NCBI GenBank assembly: GCA_050250875.1
Contig: JBFWNV010000003.1
Location: 62,001-126,000, forward strand
Origin: CAWAYR01 sp050250875
GTDB taxonomy: Bacteria > Acidobacteriota > Vicinamibacteria > Vicinamibacterales > UBA2999
DNA: 64,000 bases
Direction of reading: 5' to 3'
Position numbers and translations under genes: made by a program. Positions 53,468 to 62,092 of this stretch are shown here, in pieces. The first letter of the stretch is position 1. Each line of letters opens with the position of its first letter. The notes beneath the pieces are model-generated. The model saw only the letters and a list, made by a program, of their open reading frames with translations, ran no database searches and was not told the DNA's origin.

Positions 53468-54163
53468 TCAGAACTTGACGTGGATCGTCGCCAGGTAGTG
53501 GAACCCGCCGAGGTCGAGGGTGGTGCCCAGGAAGTCGTCGCTGAGGTCGGCGTCGGCCTTCTGCCAGCGCACTTCCCCACCGAGCGACCAGGTGTCGCCG
53601 ATCGGAAAGCGGATGCCGGCCAGGACGACGCCGCCGGTCTCGGTGCCGGTGGCGACGAACTGGTCGCGGAAGACGCTCCGGTCGGTGAAGTCGACGAACT
53701 CGCCGACCTCGCTGTAGCGATAGGTGAACAGGCCGATGCCGCCACCGACGTAGGGCTGAACGGCCCGTGATCGCCCGAACGGCAGCAGCCGCAGCGTCGC
53801 CGTGAACGGCGCGATGCGCAGCTTCAGATCCTGCTCGATCTCGCTGCCGTCGCGGTTGACGAAGCCGTCGTAGACACTCGGCACCGTGCGGCTGGTGAAC
53901 GCCGCGCCGGCGCCGACCTCGAGAAATTCGCCCACCGGCAGCAGCCACTCGATGCCGACCGAACCGGTGTCGAAGTCGCGGATGTCGAAGGCGAGGATGT
54001 CGCGGTTGGCGACCAGCACGTCGCCGTCGGCGCGGGCGTCTTCGCCGTTGACGGCGAAGTAGCCCAGTGAGAGGTTGAGGGCCTGTTGGGCCTGCGCCGG
54101 CTTGGCCGGCATCACGAGCGCGGCGGCGCACAACAGCCCGGCCGCGTGGCGTACGAGACGCAT
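53468..54163 (-). CDS. Exported outer-membrane beta-barrel protein
   Basis: A 231-residue protein with signal peptide (HAAGLLCAAALVMPAKPAQA) followed by strand-turn repeats, ending GGFHYLATIHVKF, typical of an eight-stranded barrel. Mid-sequence patches such as FTATLRLLPFGRSRAVQPYV and GGVVLAGIRFPIGDTWSLGG resemble OmpW/OmpX-like or porin-like proteins of unknown role. Ribosome site AAGGGGG precedes the ATG at 54163. The gap before suhB (54164-54315) has only GC-rich, weakly palindromic sequence. Confidence 0.72.
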   Translation of the reverse strand: MRLVRHAAGLLCAAALVMPAKPAQAQQALNLSLGYFAVNGEDARADGDVLVANRDILAFDIRDFDTGSVGIEWLLPVGEFLEVGAGAAFTSRTVPSVYDGFVNRDGSEIEQDLKLRIAPFTATLRLLPFGRSRAVQPYVGGGIGLFTYRYSEVGEFVDFTDRSVFRDQFVATGTETGGVVLAGIRFPIGDTWSLGGEVRWQKADADLSDDFLGTTLDLGGFHYLATIHVKF

Positions 54164-54315
54164 CGTCGTCCCCCTTCCGAATCGAGGGCGGGCCGATCCC
54201 GCCGTGCGCCCGGGGCGCACACCGCCGGACTCTGCACGGCGGATGCCAGCGGCGGGACCGGCGAATTGCGGCCGGATTCGCCGCGCCGAGCACGGCCACC
54301 GCGCCGCGGCAGGGG

Positions 54316-55131
54316 TCAGGACGTCTTGTTTGGGCGACGCTCGCGGAAGGCCTGCGCCACCTGCAGCAGCACCTCGTGCAGGTGGCCGTTCGAGGCCAGC
54401 AGGTGACCGCCCGCCGGATCCCAGGGACGGCCGTCGAGGCCGCTGATGCGACCGCCGGCCTCCTGCACCAGCAGCGCGCCGGCGCGCGTGTCCCACGGCT
54501 GCAGCCGCTGCTCCCAGAACCCGTCCATGCGTCCCGCCGCGACCCAGCAGAGGTCGATCGCCGCCGAGCCGAGCCGGCGGATCGCCCGCGCCCTGGCGAC
54601 GAAGGCGCTGAACAGGCCGATGATCTCGTCGAGCGTCTCGTGCACGTCGTAGGGAAACCCGGTGACGAGCATCGCGTCGATCAGCGCGTCGGTCGACGAC
54701 ACCCGCAGCGGCGATCCGTTGCACCAGGCGCCGACGCCGCGCTCGGCCGTGAACAGTTCCTGGCGGTTCGGATCGAACACCGCGCCGACCACCGCCTCGC
54801 CGTCGATCTCGAGCGCCAGCGCCGAGCAGAAGATCGGCACGCCGTGCGCGAAGTTGGTGGTGCCGTCGAGCGGGTCGAAGACCCAGCGGTGCGACCGCCC
54901 GGTGACGCCGGCGCCGCCCATTTCCTCGGCCAGGATGTCGTGATCCGGAAACCGCTCGGCGAGGAGCGCCCGGCACATCCGCTCGATCTCGACGTCGACC
55001 TCGGTGACCAGGTCGATGGTGCCCTTCTTGTCGACCCGCACGGCCGAGCCGAAGCGCGCGCGCTGGATGGCGCCGGCGCGCGTCACCACCTCGATGGCGG
55101 TGGCCAGGAAGCGGGGATCGGGCGCGGTCAC
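54316..55131 (-). CDS. suhB: Inositol-1-monophosphatase family protein
   Basis: A 271-residue magnesium-dependent phosphatase of the SuhB/IMPase/FIG superfamily. It shows ILAEEMGGAG, the metal-binding WVFDPLDGTTNFAHGVPIF, and WDTRAGALLVQEAGGRISG. It could act on inositol phosphate, on nucleotide-derived phosphates, or be the ribosome-linked SuhB. The GTG at 55131 overlaps the stop of an RsbW-type gene, so expression of the two is coupled. The symbol is given as the usual name for this family, not as proof of function. Confidence 0.88.
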   Translation of the reverse strand: MTAPDPRFLATAIEVVTRAGAIQRARFGSAVRVDKKGTIDLVTEVDVEIERMCRALLAERFPDHDILAEEMGGAGVTGRSHRWVFDPLDGTTNFAHGVPIFCSALALEIDGEAVVGAVFDPNRQELFTAERGVGAWCNGSPLRVSSTDALIDAMLVTGFPYDVHETLDEIIGLFSAFVARARAIRRLGSAAIDLCWVAAGRMDGFWEQRLQPWDTRAGALLVQEAGGRISGLDGRPWDPAGGHLLASNGHLHEVLLQVAQAFRERRPNKTS

Positions 55132-55571
55132 GAGGCCGGGGCGAGGCGCTTGACCATGCGCACTTCCATCCCGCCCTCGGGGACGCGCCGCAGCACGACA
55201 TCGTCCATGAACGACCGGATGAGGAAGATGCCGCGGCCGCTCGACTTCAGCAGGTTCTCGGGGGCGAGCGGATCGGCGACCTGTTCGGGGTCGAAGCCCT
55301 CGCCCTGGTCGCGCACGAGGATGATCAGCTCTGACGGGTGATCAGCCGGCGAGGTCGTGAACTCCACCTTCACGCGCTTCGACTCGTCGCCCTTGTTGCC
55401 GTGCTTCATCGCGTTGGCCACCGACTCGCGCACGGCGATGCTGATCCAGTGCAGCGCGTCCTCGTCGAAGCCGACCATGCGCGACATGTGGCCGCTGACC
55501 ACCTCGACGAAGTCGAGCATGTCGAACGCACTGCCGATGTCCAGACGGACGGTGTGGCTGGCGAGGGTCAT
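55128..55571 (-). CDS. RsbW-type ATP-binding regulator (GHKL ATPase)
   Basis: A 147-residue GHKL ATPase like the anti-sigma factor and serine kinase RsbW. It shows the N box IAVRESVANAMKHGNKGD, the G1 box VRDQGEGFDPEQV and the G2 region SGRGIFLIRSFMDDV. Such proteins control sigma factors through partner switching, though no antagonist or sigma factor gene is in the window. Starting at ATG 55571 leaves 106 bases to the divergent aroA gene. The gene overlaps suhB (GTGA). Confidence 0.85.
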   Translation of the reverse strand: MTLASHTVRLDIGSAFDMLDFVEVVSGHMSRMVGFDEDALHWISIAVRESVANAMKHGNKGDESKRVKVEFTTSPADHPSELIILVRDQGEGFDPEQVADPLAPENLLKSSGRGIFLIRSFMDDVVLRRVPEGGMEVRMVKRLAPAS

Positions 55572-55664
55572 GCGGCCGGGCGGACCACCAGGACGACTGG
55601 CATCATGCGTCGCCCCCAGTATACGCGGCGCGGCGGCGCATTGCCGCAGGAGAGAGCGGCTGGC

Positions 55665-55670
55665 TATAGT
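55665..55670 (+). promoter_or_regulatory. Likely promoter of the aroA operon (-10 TATAGT)
   Basis: TATAGT lies 7 bases before the ATG at 55678. TTGCCG at 55641-55646 sits 18 bases upstream as a -35. The predicted message has practically no leader. Confidence 0.55.
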
Positions 55671-55677
55671 GAACGGC

Positions 55678-56982
55678 ATGACCGTCGCCCGCGCGACCGA
55701 GGTGCGGCCCGCGCGGGCCCTCCGCGGCGCCCTCGAAGTCCCGTCCGACAAGTCGATTGCCCACCGCTACGCGCTGCTGGCCGCACTGGCCGACGGCGAC
55801 ACGACCATCGACCGTTACTCGACCGGGGCCGACTGCCTGTCGTCCCTCAGCTGCCTCGAAGCGCTCGGCGTGGCGGTGGCGCGACGGAGCACCGGCGAGG
55901 GACTGCAGGTGCGCATCACCGGCACCGGCGGCCGGTTCGCCGCGCCGGCCGGCGACGTCGACTGCGGGAACTCGGGCACGACGATGCGCCTGCTCGCCGG
56001 CCTGCTGGCCGCCGCCCCGCTCACCGCGCGGCTGGTCGGCGACGCCTCGCTGTCGCGCCGGCCGATGCGCCGGGTGATCACGCCGCTCATGGCGATGGGG
56101 GCGACGATCGACGCCGACGAGGGCGGCCGCCCGCCGCTGGTCATCACCGGCGGACCGCTCACCGGCATCGTCCACACCCCCGAGGTCCCCAGCGCGCAGA
56201 TCAAGAGCGCGGTGCTGCTGGCCGGACTGCGCGCCGCCGGCACGACCACCGTGATCGAGCCGGCACCGACCCGCGATCACACGGAGCGGGCGCTGGCGGC
56301 CTTCGGCGCGCCGGTCGATCTGGCGGTGCCCGGCCGTCTCACCGTGCGCGGCGGCACCCGGCTCAGCGGCGGCCTGCACCTGCGCGTGCCCGGCGACCCC
56401 TCGGCGTGCGCGTTCCTCGGCGTCGCCGCCGCCGGGCTGCCAGGATCGGCGGTCGAGATCCGCCACGTCGGCCTGAACCCGACCCGCACGGCGCTCTTCG
56501 ACGTGCTGCGCCGCGCCGGCGCCGACGTCGTCGTCACGCCGGCGGACGCGTGGCACGGCGAGCCGGTCGGCGCGGTGCGGATCGCCTCGGGCCATCTCGG
56601 CGACATCGTCATCACGCCGGCGGAGGTGCCGCTGCTCATCGACGAGCTGCCGGCGCTGGCTGCGCTCGCCACCTTCGGCGGATCGTGCACGGTGCGGGGC
56701 GCGGCCGAACTGCGGGTCAAGGAGAGCGATCGCATCGCCGCCCTGGTCGCCGGCCTGCGGGCGATGGGCGCCGACGCCGACGAGTTCGCCGACGGCTTCG
56801 CCGTCCGCGGCGGCCGCCGGCTCGCCGGCGGCACCGTCGACGCCCATCACGATCACCGGCTGGCGATGGCCTTCGCCGTCGCCGCGCTCGGCGCCACCGG
56901 CCCGACCGCGATCGTCGGCGCCGAGGTGGCAGCGGTGTCCTTCCCGCACTTCTTCGCGACCCTCGACGGGCTGCGGGCGTGA
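55678..56982 (+). CDS. aroA: 5-enolpyruvylshikimate-3-phosphate synthase
   Basis: AroA joins shikimate-3-phosphate and PEP in the shikimate pathway. The 434-residue product has the substrate-binding motifs VPSDKSIAHRYALLAALADG, CGNSGTTMRLLAG, QIKSAVLLAGL, ELRVKESDRIAALV and the late DHRLAMAFAVAALG. The ATG at 55678 begins the family start directly. It is first in an operon with shikimate kinase, which overlaps its stop (GTGA). Confidence 0.96.
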   Translation: MTVARATEVRPARALRGALEVPSDKSIAHRYALLAALADGDTTIDRYSTGADCLSSLSCLEALGVAVARRSTGEGLQVRITGTGGRFAAPAGDVDCGNSGTTMRLLAGLLAAAPLTARLVGDASLSRRPMRRVITPLMAMGATIDADEGGRPPLVITGGPLTGIVHTPEVPSAQIKSAVLLAGLRAAGTTTVIEPAPTRDHTERALAAFGAPVDLAVPGRLTVRGGTRLSGGLHLRVPGDPSACAFLGVAAAGLPGSAVEIRHVGLNPTRTALFDVLRRAGADVVVTPADAWHGEPVGAVRIASGHLGDIVITPAEVPLLIDELPALAALATFGGSCTVRGAAELRVKESDRIAALVAGLRAMGADADEFADGFAVRGGRRLAGGTVDAHHDHRLAMAFAVAALGATGPTAIVGAEVAAVSFPHFFATLDGLRA

Positions 56983-57479
56983 CCGCCGACAAGGTCTACC
57001 TCTGGGGATTCATGGGCGCCGGGAAGTCGACCGTGGCCAGGGCCCTGGCGCGGCGGCTCGACTGGCGGGTCGAGGATGTCGACGCCAGAATCGAGCGGCA
57101 GGAGCAGCGCGACATCCCCAGCATCTTCCGGCACTCGGGCGAGGCCTACTTCAGGTCGCTGGAGCGCCAGGCGCTGCTCGATCTGCTGCCCGAGCGCGGC
57201 GTCGTGGTGGCGACCGGCGGCGGCACGCCGGTCGACCCCGCCAACCGGGCGCTGATGCTGCGCGACGGCGCGGTCGTCTGGCTCGACCTGCCGTTCGCCC
57301 GGGTCGTCGAACGCATCCCGGCCGACGGCCGCCGGCCCCTGGCCGCCGACCGCGCCGAGATGGAGCGGCTCTATAATCAACGCCTCGTGGCGTATCAGCA
57401 GGCACACGTTCGCGTCGATGTCTCGCGCGCGGCCGTCGACGACGTCGTCGATCGGATTGTCGACTGGCTCGGACACTGA
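56979..57479 (+). CDS. aroK: Shikimate kinase
   Basis: Shikimate kinase phosphorylates shikimate with ATP, the step before AroA. The 166-residue product has the P-loop GFMGAGKSTVARALA at residues 10-24, the substrate-binding DVDARIE and ATGGGTPVDP, and the lid segment ADGRRPLA. It starts at GTG 56979 overlapping aroA and its stop overlaps the ATG of the phosphoesterase (TGATG), so the three genes are translated together. Confidence 0.93.
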   Translation: MTADKVYLWGFMGAGKSTVARALARRLDWRVEDVDARIERQEQRDIPSIFRHSGEAYFRSLERQALLDLLPERGVVVATGGGTPVDPANRALMLRDGAVVWLDLPFARVVERIPADGRRPLAADRAEMERLYNQRLVAYQQAHVRVDVSRAAVDDVVDRIVDWLGH

Positions 57480-58219
57480 TGCGCTACCTGGTGCTCAGCG
57501 ACATCCACGCCAACCTCGAGGCGCTGGACACGGTGCTCGACGCCGCGGCCGCCATTCCCCACGACCGCGTTCTGGTCCTGGGCGACCTGGTCGGCTACGG
57601 CGCCGATCCCAACGCGGTGGTCGAGCGGGTCCGCGGCCTGCAGCCGTTCGCCGTCATCCGCGGCAACCACGACAAGGTCGGCGCCGGCCTCGAACCGTCC
57701 GACGCGTTCAACGCCGTCGCCCGCACCGCCATCCGCTGGACCTACGAGGCGCTGAGCGACGACAACCGCGACTGGCTGGCCGAGTTGCCGGCCGGGCCGA
57801 CGGCGATCGACGACCTGCTCGAGATCTGCCACGGCACGCCGTTCGACGAGGACGCCTACGTCTTCGACGAGGCCGACGTCCTGCGGTCGATGCAGGCGGC
57901 CACCCGGCGGCTGTGCCTGTTCGGGCACACGCACGTGCAGGTCGGCTACCGGCTGGCGCAGGCCTCGCTCACCCTGGAGACGACCGATCCGCGGCGCCCG
58001 TTGCCGATCGGCATCGGCGACGGCCACTACCTGATCAACCCGGGATCGGTGGGCCAGCCGCGCGACGGCGACCCGCGGGCCGGCTTCGCCGTCTACGACG
58101 CGGCCGCGGCGGTCGTCGAGATCCACCGCATCGCCTATCCGATCGAACGCACCCAGGCGCGCATCCGCGAGGCCGGCCTGCCGGAAGCGCTGGCGCAGCG
58201 GCTGGCGATCGGGCGGTAG
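57479..58219 (+). CDS. Metallophosphoesterase (YfcE/diadenosine-tetraphosphatase-like)
   Basis: A 246-residue calcineurin-like phosphoesterase: LSDIHANLEALDTVL (two-metal site), LGDLVGYGADP, IRGNHDKVGAG, FGHTHVQVGYRL and a late ININPGS-like LINPGSVGQPRDGDPRAGF. This set is typical of the YfcE/ApaH-like group, which hydrolyses phosphodiesters or diadenosine polyphosphates. Its place after aroK in the same transcript gives no obvious functional link. A heptamer element follows the stop. Confidence 0.9.
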   Translation: MRYLVLSDIHANLEALDTVLDAAAAIPHDRVLVLGDLVGYGADPNAVVERVRGLQPFAVIRGNHDKVGAGLEPSDAFNAVARTAIRWTYEALSDDNRDWLAELPAGPTAIDDLLEICHGTPFDEDAYVFDEADVLRSMQAATRRLCLFGHTHVQVGYRLAQASLTLETTDPRRPLPIGIGDGHYLINPGSVGQPRDGDPRAGFAVYDAAAAVVEIHRIAYPIERTQARIREAGLPEALAQRLAIGR

Positions 58220-58240
58220 AGCGGCAACGTCGAAGGGATC

Positions 58241-58372
58241 GGGGACCAGGGACCGGGGACCAGGTAGAACCCTTGTCACGCTTCTCGTGACGTCGACCGG
58301 CGCTGCGGCCAGGGCATTCGCGGTCTGATTCCGTTCCTTACCCTGGTCCCTGGTCCCTGGTCCCTGGTCCCT
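58241..58372. repeat. Composite element B: two opposed heptamer arrays around a hairpin
   Basis: Left array 58241-58263 (GGGACCA, GGGACCG units), then AGGTAGAACCCTTGTCACG and a small GTCACG/CGTGAC hairpin. About 60 bases later an opposed array follows (58341-58372, CCCTGGT units). Layout and internal segment match element A at 784-934. The right array codes the last residues of the small protein at 58338-58535. Confidence 0.8.
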
Positions 58373-58535
58373 TCACGGCCGGCGTCCTGCCGGCTCTCTC
58401 CTCACGCCGCCGCTTGTCCATCGCCATCGCGTCGGCGGCGGCGCGCGAGCCGAGCACCCAGCCGATGACGATGCCGACCAGCAGCACGACCGGGATGTAG
58501 ATGAAGTGGCCGGCGGTGGGGGTGCCGATCTCCAT
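58338..58535 (-). CDS. Small membrane protein at the end of the ccm cluster
   Basis: A 65-residue protein with one hydrophobic helix (HFIYIPVVLLVGIVIGWVLG) and a charged tail. It lies 10 bases after the CcmD-like gene and probably belongs to the same transcript. Its last residues (KGPGTRDQGPG) are encoded by the right array of element B, and the stop lies just beyond the array. The original end was therefore probably near TPAV. I do not recognise a family. Confidence 0.65.
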   Translation of the reverse strand: MEIGTPTAGHFIYIPVVLLVGIVIGWVLGSRAAADAMAMDKRRREERAGRTPAVKGPGTRDQGPG

Positions 58536-58545
58536 CGCGCTCGGC

Positions 58546-58800
58546 TCAGTCCTTCCGGGCTTCGAGCCGGGCGATCTCGCGCTCGGCCGCCTGCAGGCGC
58601 CGGCCGAGCGACCACACGTAGACCAGCACCGCCACCCACACGAACCCGTACGCCGTCGCCACCAGTGTGATCGCCGGGATCTGCTCCTCGGGCGGCACTT
58701 CCGAGATCGGCACGAACTCGTCGGTCGGCGGCTGGGGCTGGGCCGCCGCCGGCGCCGCCAGCAGCAGCAGACAGCACATCGCGCGCAGGTATCGCATCAT
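58546..58800 (-). CDS. CcmD-like small membrane protein
   Basis: An 84-residue protein: signal-like N terminus (MMRYLRAMCCLLLLAAPAAA), a short periplasmic part, one membrane helix (ITLVATAYGFVWVAVLVYVW) and a charged coiled C-terminal tail (LGRRLQAAEREIARLEARKD). Length and layout match CcmD, which helps release haem-loaded CcmE from the CcmABC complex. The position directly after ccmC, overlapping by one base, supports this. Sequence similarity in such short proteins is weak. Confidence 0.7.
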   Translation of the reverse strand: MMRYLRAMCCLLLLAAPAAAQPQPPTDEFVPISEVPPEEQIPAITLVATAYGFVWVAVLVYVWSLGRRLQAAEREIARLEARKD

Positions 58801-59459
58801 CACGCTTCGTCCTGGGCCAGGTAGAGTCCGTCGATCCGCCAGCGCTGCCGCTCCAGGCGGGCGCGCAGCGACAGCAGCGCCAGGAACAGCAGCAGGAAGG
58901 CGGTGACGCAGAACCACAGCGGCCGGCCCATCTCGACCGGCAGCGTCGGCACCACCGACGTCTTCGGGTGCAGCGTCCGCCAGTAGTTGACCGACACGTA
59001 GATGAACGGCACGTTGGCCATGCCGAACACCGCGAGGCCGGCGGCCAGCTTCTCGGACCCCGGGCCGCCGAAGCGCCGCAGGATGAGATACGCGACGAAG
59101 ATCAGGAAGGTCATCAGACTCGAGGTGAGGCGGGCGTCCCACACCCACCACACGCCCCAGGCCTTGCGCGCCCACAGCGGCCCGGTGACCAGGGCCAGCA
59201 GGCCGAACAGCACCGCCAGTTCGGCGGCGGCCACCGCGGTGGCGTCGGAAGCCTGGCGCTTGCCGAACAGGAACCGGGCGCTGGCCACGCCGGCGACGAT
59301 CGCGCCGAGCAGGAACATCCACGCCGACGGCATGTGGAAGAAGTAGATCTTGTAGACGAGGCCCATCGTCGCCTCGTAGGGCGCGGCGTCGATGACCCAC
59401 GGCGCCACCGCGAACATCGCCGTCGCCAGCGCCAGCTCCGCCTTCACCGCCGTCGTCAT
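58800..59459 (-). CDS. ccmC: Cytochrome c maturation protein CcmC
   Basis: CcmC delivers haem to CcmE in System I cytochrome c maturation. The 219-residue product has six membrane helices, the periplasmic tryptophan-rich motif GVWWVWDARLTSSLM and flanking histidines in YKIYFFHMPSAWMF and ending YWRTLHPKTS. It lies between ccmB (43-base gap) and the CcmD-like gene. Confidence 0.93.
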   Translation of the reverse strand: MTTAVKAELALATAMFAVAPWVIDAAPYEATMGLVYKIYFFHMPSAWMFLLGAIVAGVASARFLFGKRQASDATAVAAAELAVLFGLLALVTGPLWARKAWGVWWVWDARLTSSLMTFLIFVAYLILRRFGGPGSEKLAAGLAVFGMANVPFIYVSVNYWRTLHPKTSVVPTLPVEMGRPLWFCVTAFLLLFLALLSLRARLERQRWRIDGLYLAQDEA

Positions 59460-59502
59460 CGTCCCGTGTCCTTCCCCTTCCCCGCCGGCCCGCGCAAACG
59501 GC

Positions 59503-60186
59503 TCAGTCGGTCATCACCGGCTCGAACGTCCACAACGCCAGGGTCACGAACACGACGTCGAAGAACGTGAGCAGCGCCAGCCAGAACTGCGCCAGTCCGT
59601 GGTCGGGCGTGGCCTGGAACAGCGCCGCGGTGCCGCGAACCCCGGCAATCATGACCGGAACCGTCATCGGATACAACAGCACCGGCAGCAGCACGTCGCG
59701 GCTGCGCGCCCGCACCAGCATCGCCGCGAACAGCGTGCCGACCGCGGCGAAGCCGAGCGTCCCGGCGGCGAGCAGCGCCGCCAGCCAGCCCGGCGTCGCG
59801 AACACCGGCGCCTGGAAGAACAGGCCGACCAGCGGCACCAGCACGGCCTCGACGATCGCCAGCAGCAGCAGGATGCCGGCCAGCTTGCCGGCGTAGATCG
59901 CCGGCCGATCGGCCGGGGCGAGCAGCAGCGCGCGCAGCGTGTCGGCCTGCCGCTCGCGCTCGAACGTGCGGCCGAGCGCCAGCGTGCCCGAGAACGACAC
60001 CGCGATCCACAGGATCGCCGCCGCCACGTCGTCGAGCGGCGCGCCCTCCTTCACCAGCCCGAACGCGAAGATGAGCACGACGGTGACGGCGAAGAACAGC
60101 GTCGTCGACAGCACCTCGAGACTGCGCACCTCGACGGTCAGGTCCTTGCGGACGACCAGCCACGCCACCCGGAAGAAGCCGCTCAC
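59503..60186 (-). CDS. ccmB: Haem exporter membrane subunit CcmB
   Basis: CcmB is the membrane partner of the ATPase CcmA. The 227-residue product has about six hydrophobic helices (LSTTLFFAVTVVLIFAFGLV, LLLLAIVEAVLVPLVGLFFQ) and the family's FERERQADTLRALLLAP stretch. Its ATG overlaps the ccmA stop (ATGA). Confidence 0.92.
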   Translation of the reverse strand: MSGFFRVAWLVVRKDLTVEVRSLEVLSTTLFFAVTVVLIFAFGLVKEGAPLDDVAAAILWIAVSFSGTLALGRTFERERQADTLRALLLAPADRPAIYAGKLAGILLLLAIVEAVLVPLVGLFFQAPVFATPGWLAALLAAGTLGFAAVGTLFAAMLVRARSRDVLLPVLLYPMTVPVMIAGVRGTAALFQATPDHGLAQFWLALLTFFDVVFVTLALWTFEPVMTD

Positions 60187-60881
60187 GCCATCGCCTCCCG
60201 GTAGCGATCGCGCAGCGCCCCGGCGGCGCCGGCCGGCTCGACGCGGCGGCCGCCGCGCAGGAACAGCGTCGTGGTCAGCAGCCCGTCGACGGCGTCGAGA
60301 TCGTGCGTCGCCAGCACCGTCACCACGCCGCGCCGCTGCTCGTCGCGCAGCCGCCCGACCAGCGCCGCCGCCGACGCCTGGTCGAGGCCGGTGAACGGCT
60401 CGTCGAGCAGCAGCAGCCGCGGCGCGTGGAGCAGCGCGCGTTCGAGGGCGACGCGCTGGCGCATCCCCCGCGACAGCGACGACACCGCGTCGTCGGCACG
60501 GGCCGCCAGCCCGGCGCGCTCGAGGGCGCGGCTGGCCTGGCCGGGGGCGTCGGCGACGCCGTAGAGCCGGCCGAAGAACACCAGGTTCTCGTGCGCGGTC
60601 AGTTCCGGATAGAGGAACAGATCGTGGCCGAGCATGCCGATGCGGGCGCGGGTCGCCGCCCGGTCGGCCCCGGCGGCGTCGCCGTAGGCGACGTGTCCCG
60701 TCGAGGGCGCGAGCAGCGTGCCGAGAATCGCCAGCAGCGTCGACTTGCCGGCGCCGTTCGGGCCGAGCAGGCCGACGATCTCGCCGGCCCCGGCGGTGAA
60801 CGAGATGTCGGCCAGGGCCTTGCGCCGCCCGTAGTGCCGGCCGACGCGCACGGCGGCGACGCGGTCGAAGTCGACGCTCAC
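60183..60881 (-). CDS. ccmA: Haem exporter ATP-binding subunit CcmA
   Basis: CcmA is the ABC ATPase that powers release of holo-CcmE. The 232-residue product has Walker A GLLGPNGAGKSTLLAILG, the signature SSLSRGMRQRVALERALL, Walker B LLLLDEPFTGLD and the switch histidine in VLATHDLDAV. The GTG at 60881 overlaps the previous stop (GTGA). It is the first of ccmA-B-C-D in the cluster. Confidence 0.94.
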   Translation of the reverse strand: MSVDFDRVAAVRVGRHYGRRKALADISFTAGAGEIVGLLGPNGAGKSTLLAILGTLLAPSTGHVAYGDAAGADRAATRARIGMLGHDLFLYPELTAHENLVFFGRLYGVADAPGQASRALERAGLAARADDAVSSLSRGMRQRVALERALLHAPRLLLLDEPFTGLDQASAAALVGRLRDEQRRGVVTVLATHDLDAVDGLLTTTLFLRGGRRVEPAGAAGALRDRYREAMA

Positions 60882-62092
60882 TGGGCGCTGCCGGGCAGGC
60901 GGTCGAGTTCGGCGTAGACCTGCTCGGCGGCGGCGACCAGCCGTTCGCGCTTGGCGACGGCGCGCGGATCGTCGGCGCCGCGCGCCCGCCGCTCGGCGTC
61001 GATGGCCGCGATGGCGCCGAGCAGCCGCTCGCGTTCCTTCAGCAGCGCGTCGCGGGCGGCGCCGGTGTCGGGCCGGCCGCGCCACGCCGCCCAGGCCGCC
61101 CACAGGCCCATCAGCGCGGCGGCGGCGATCGCCACCGTCCGCGGCCAGGTCGGCGGCGCCGGCAGGCCGGAGAAGTCGAGCGTCAGCGCCTGGCCCTCGG
61201 CGAGGCGGCCGGCCGTGCCCATCACGAAGACCTCGCCGTTCGACTCGCCCTCCCGGCTGGCGGTGAGCTGCGGCGACGTCATGGCCAGCCCGCCGACCTT
61301 CTCGGCGGCGACCAGCGCGCCTTCCACCGGCGCCGGCCACGCCTGTTCGATCCGCAGGGTGGCGGTCAACGGCAGGCGGTAGGCCACCTGGAACGCCGTC
61401 GCCCCCGGCGGGAATGGACCGGTGAGGGTCAGCCGGCGGTCCTCCATCCTGGCCATCGCCGGTGGCCCCGAGACCAGCGACGCCGACTCGGCGGCGGCCG
61501 GCAGGTCCAGCACGAGCGGCCGGCCGGTGTCGACCGGCGTGCGCGCGTTGTTGACCACGCTGAACAGGTAGAACACGGTCGGCAGGTCGTCCTGGAATTC
61601 GAGAATCACCCGCGTGTCGACGCCGAACACCACGGTGCCCGGGCGCGCCGGCTCCGCGGCGGCGGCGGCGCGCGCGGCCGCATCGGCCGCCGCAGCGCGG
61701 GCCGCACCCGCCACCAGGGCGACACGGACGCCGCCGGTCGAGGGCACGGTGAACGGCTGGGAGCGAATCGTCTCGCCGTCGACGGTCACCTCGGCGGTGA
61801 CGCTCGCGCCGGCCGGCACCGCCATGAACTGCGCCCGGCCCTGGTCGTCGGTCACGCCGGTGACGCGGCCGTCGGGGGTGACCAGCGCCACCTCCTGTCC
61901 GGGCAGGTTGTTGCCCATCCGCTCGCGGACGACGCGCACCGTGATCGCCGCATCCGGCAGTTCCGGCGCCGGCAGCGGCACGCCCGACATCTGCCCGGCG
62001 TCGGGCATCGCGACCTGCGCCCCGAGCGGCGCCAGGCTGCCGGCGAGCGCGGCCGTCAGCACCACGGCACCCAGTCGGCGGCGCCCGCTCAT
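60878..62092 (-). CDS. Exported protein with carboxypeptidase-regulatory-like domain, one membrane anchor
   Basis: A 404-residue protein: signal peptide (RRLGAVVLTAALAGSLAPLG), then a beta-sandwich resembling the carboxypeptidase-regulatory-like domain (AITVRVVRERMGNNLPGQEV, GVTDDQGRAQFMAVPAG). Two further strand-rich parts follow, then a membrane helix (TVAIAAAALMGLWAAWAAW) and a charged cytoplasmic tail that reads as a coiled coil. It lies inside the ccm operon between a CcmI-like gene and ccmA, overlapping both. A chaperone-like role in cytochrome assembly is possible but not shown. Confidence 0.7.
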   Translation of the reverse strand: MSGRRRLGAVVLTAALAGSLAPLGAQVAMPDAGQMSGVPLPAPELPDAAITVRVVRERMGNNLPGQEVALVTPDGRVTGVTDDQGRAQFMAVPAGASVTAEVTVDGETIRSQPFTVPSTGGVRVALVAGAARAAAADAAARAAAAAEPARPGTVVFGVDTRVILEFQDDLPTVFYLFSVVNNARTPVDTGRPLVLDLPAAAESASLVSGPPAMARMEDRRLTLTGPFPPGATAFQVAYRLPLTATLRIEQAWPAPVEGALVAAEKVGGLAMTSPQLTASREGESNGEVFVMGTAGRLAEGQALTLDFSGLPAPPTWPRTVAIAAAALMGLWAAWAAWRGRPDTGAARDALLKERERLLGAIAAIDAERRARGADDPRAVAKRERLVAAAEQVYAELDRLPGSAQ

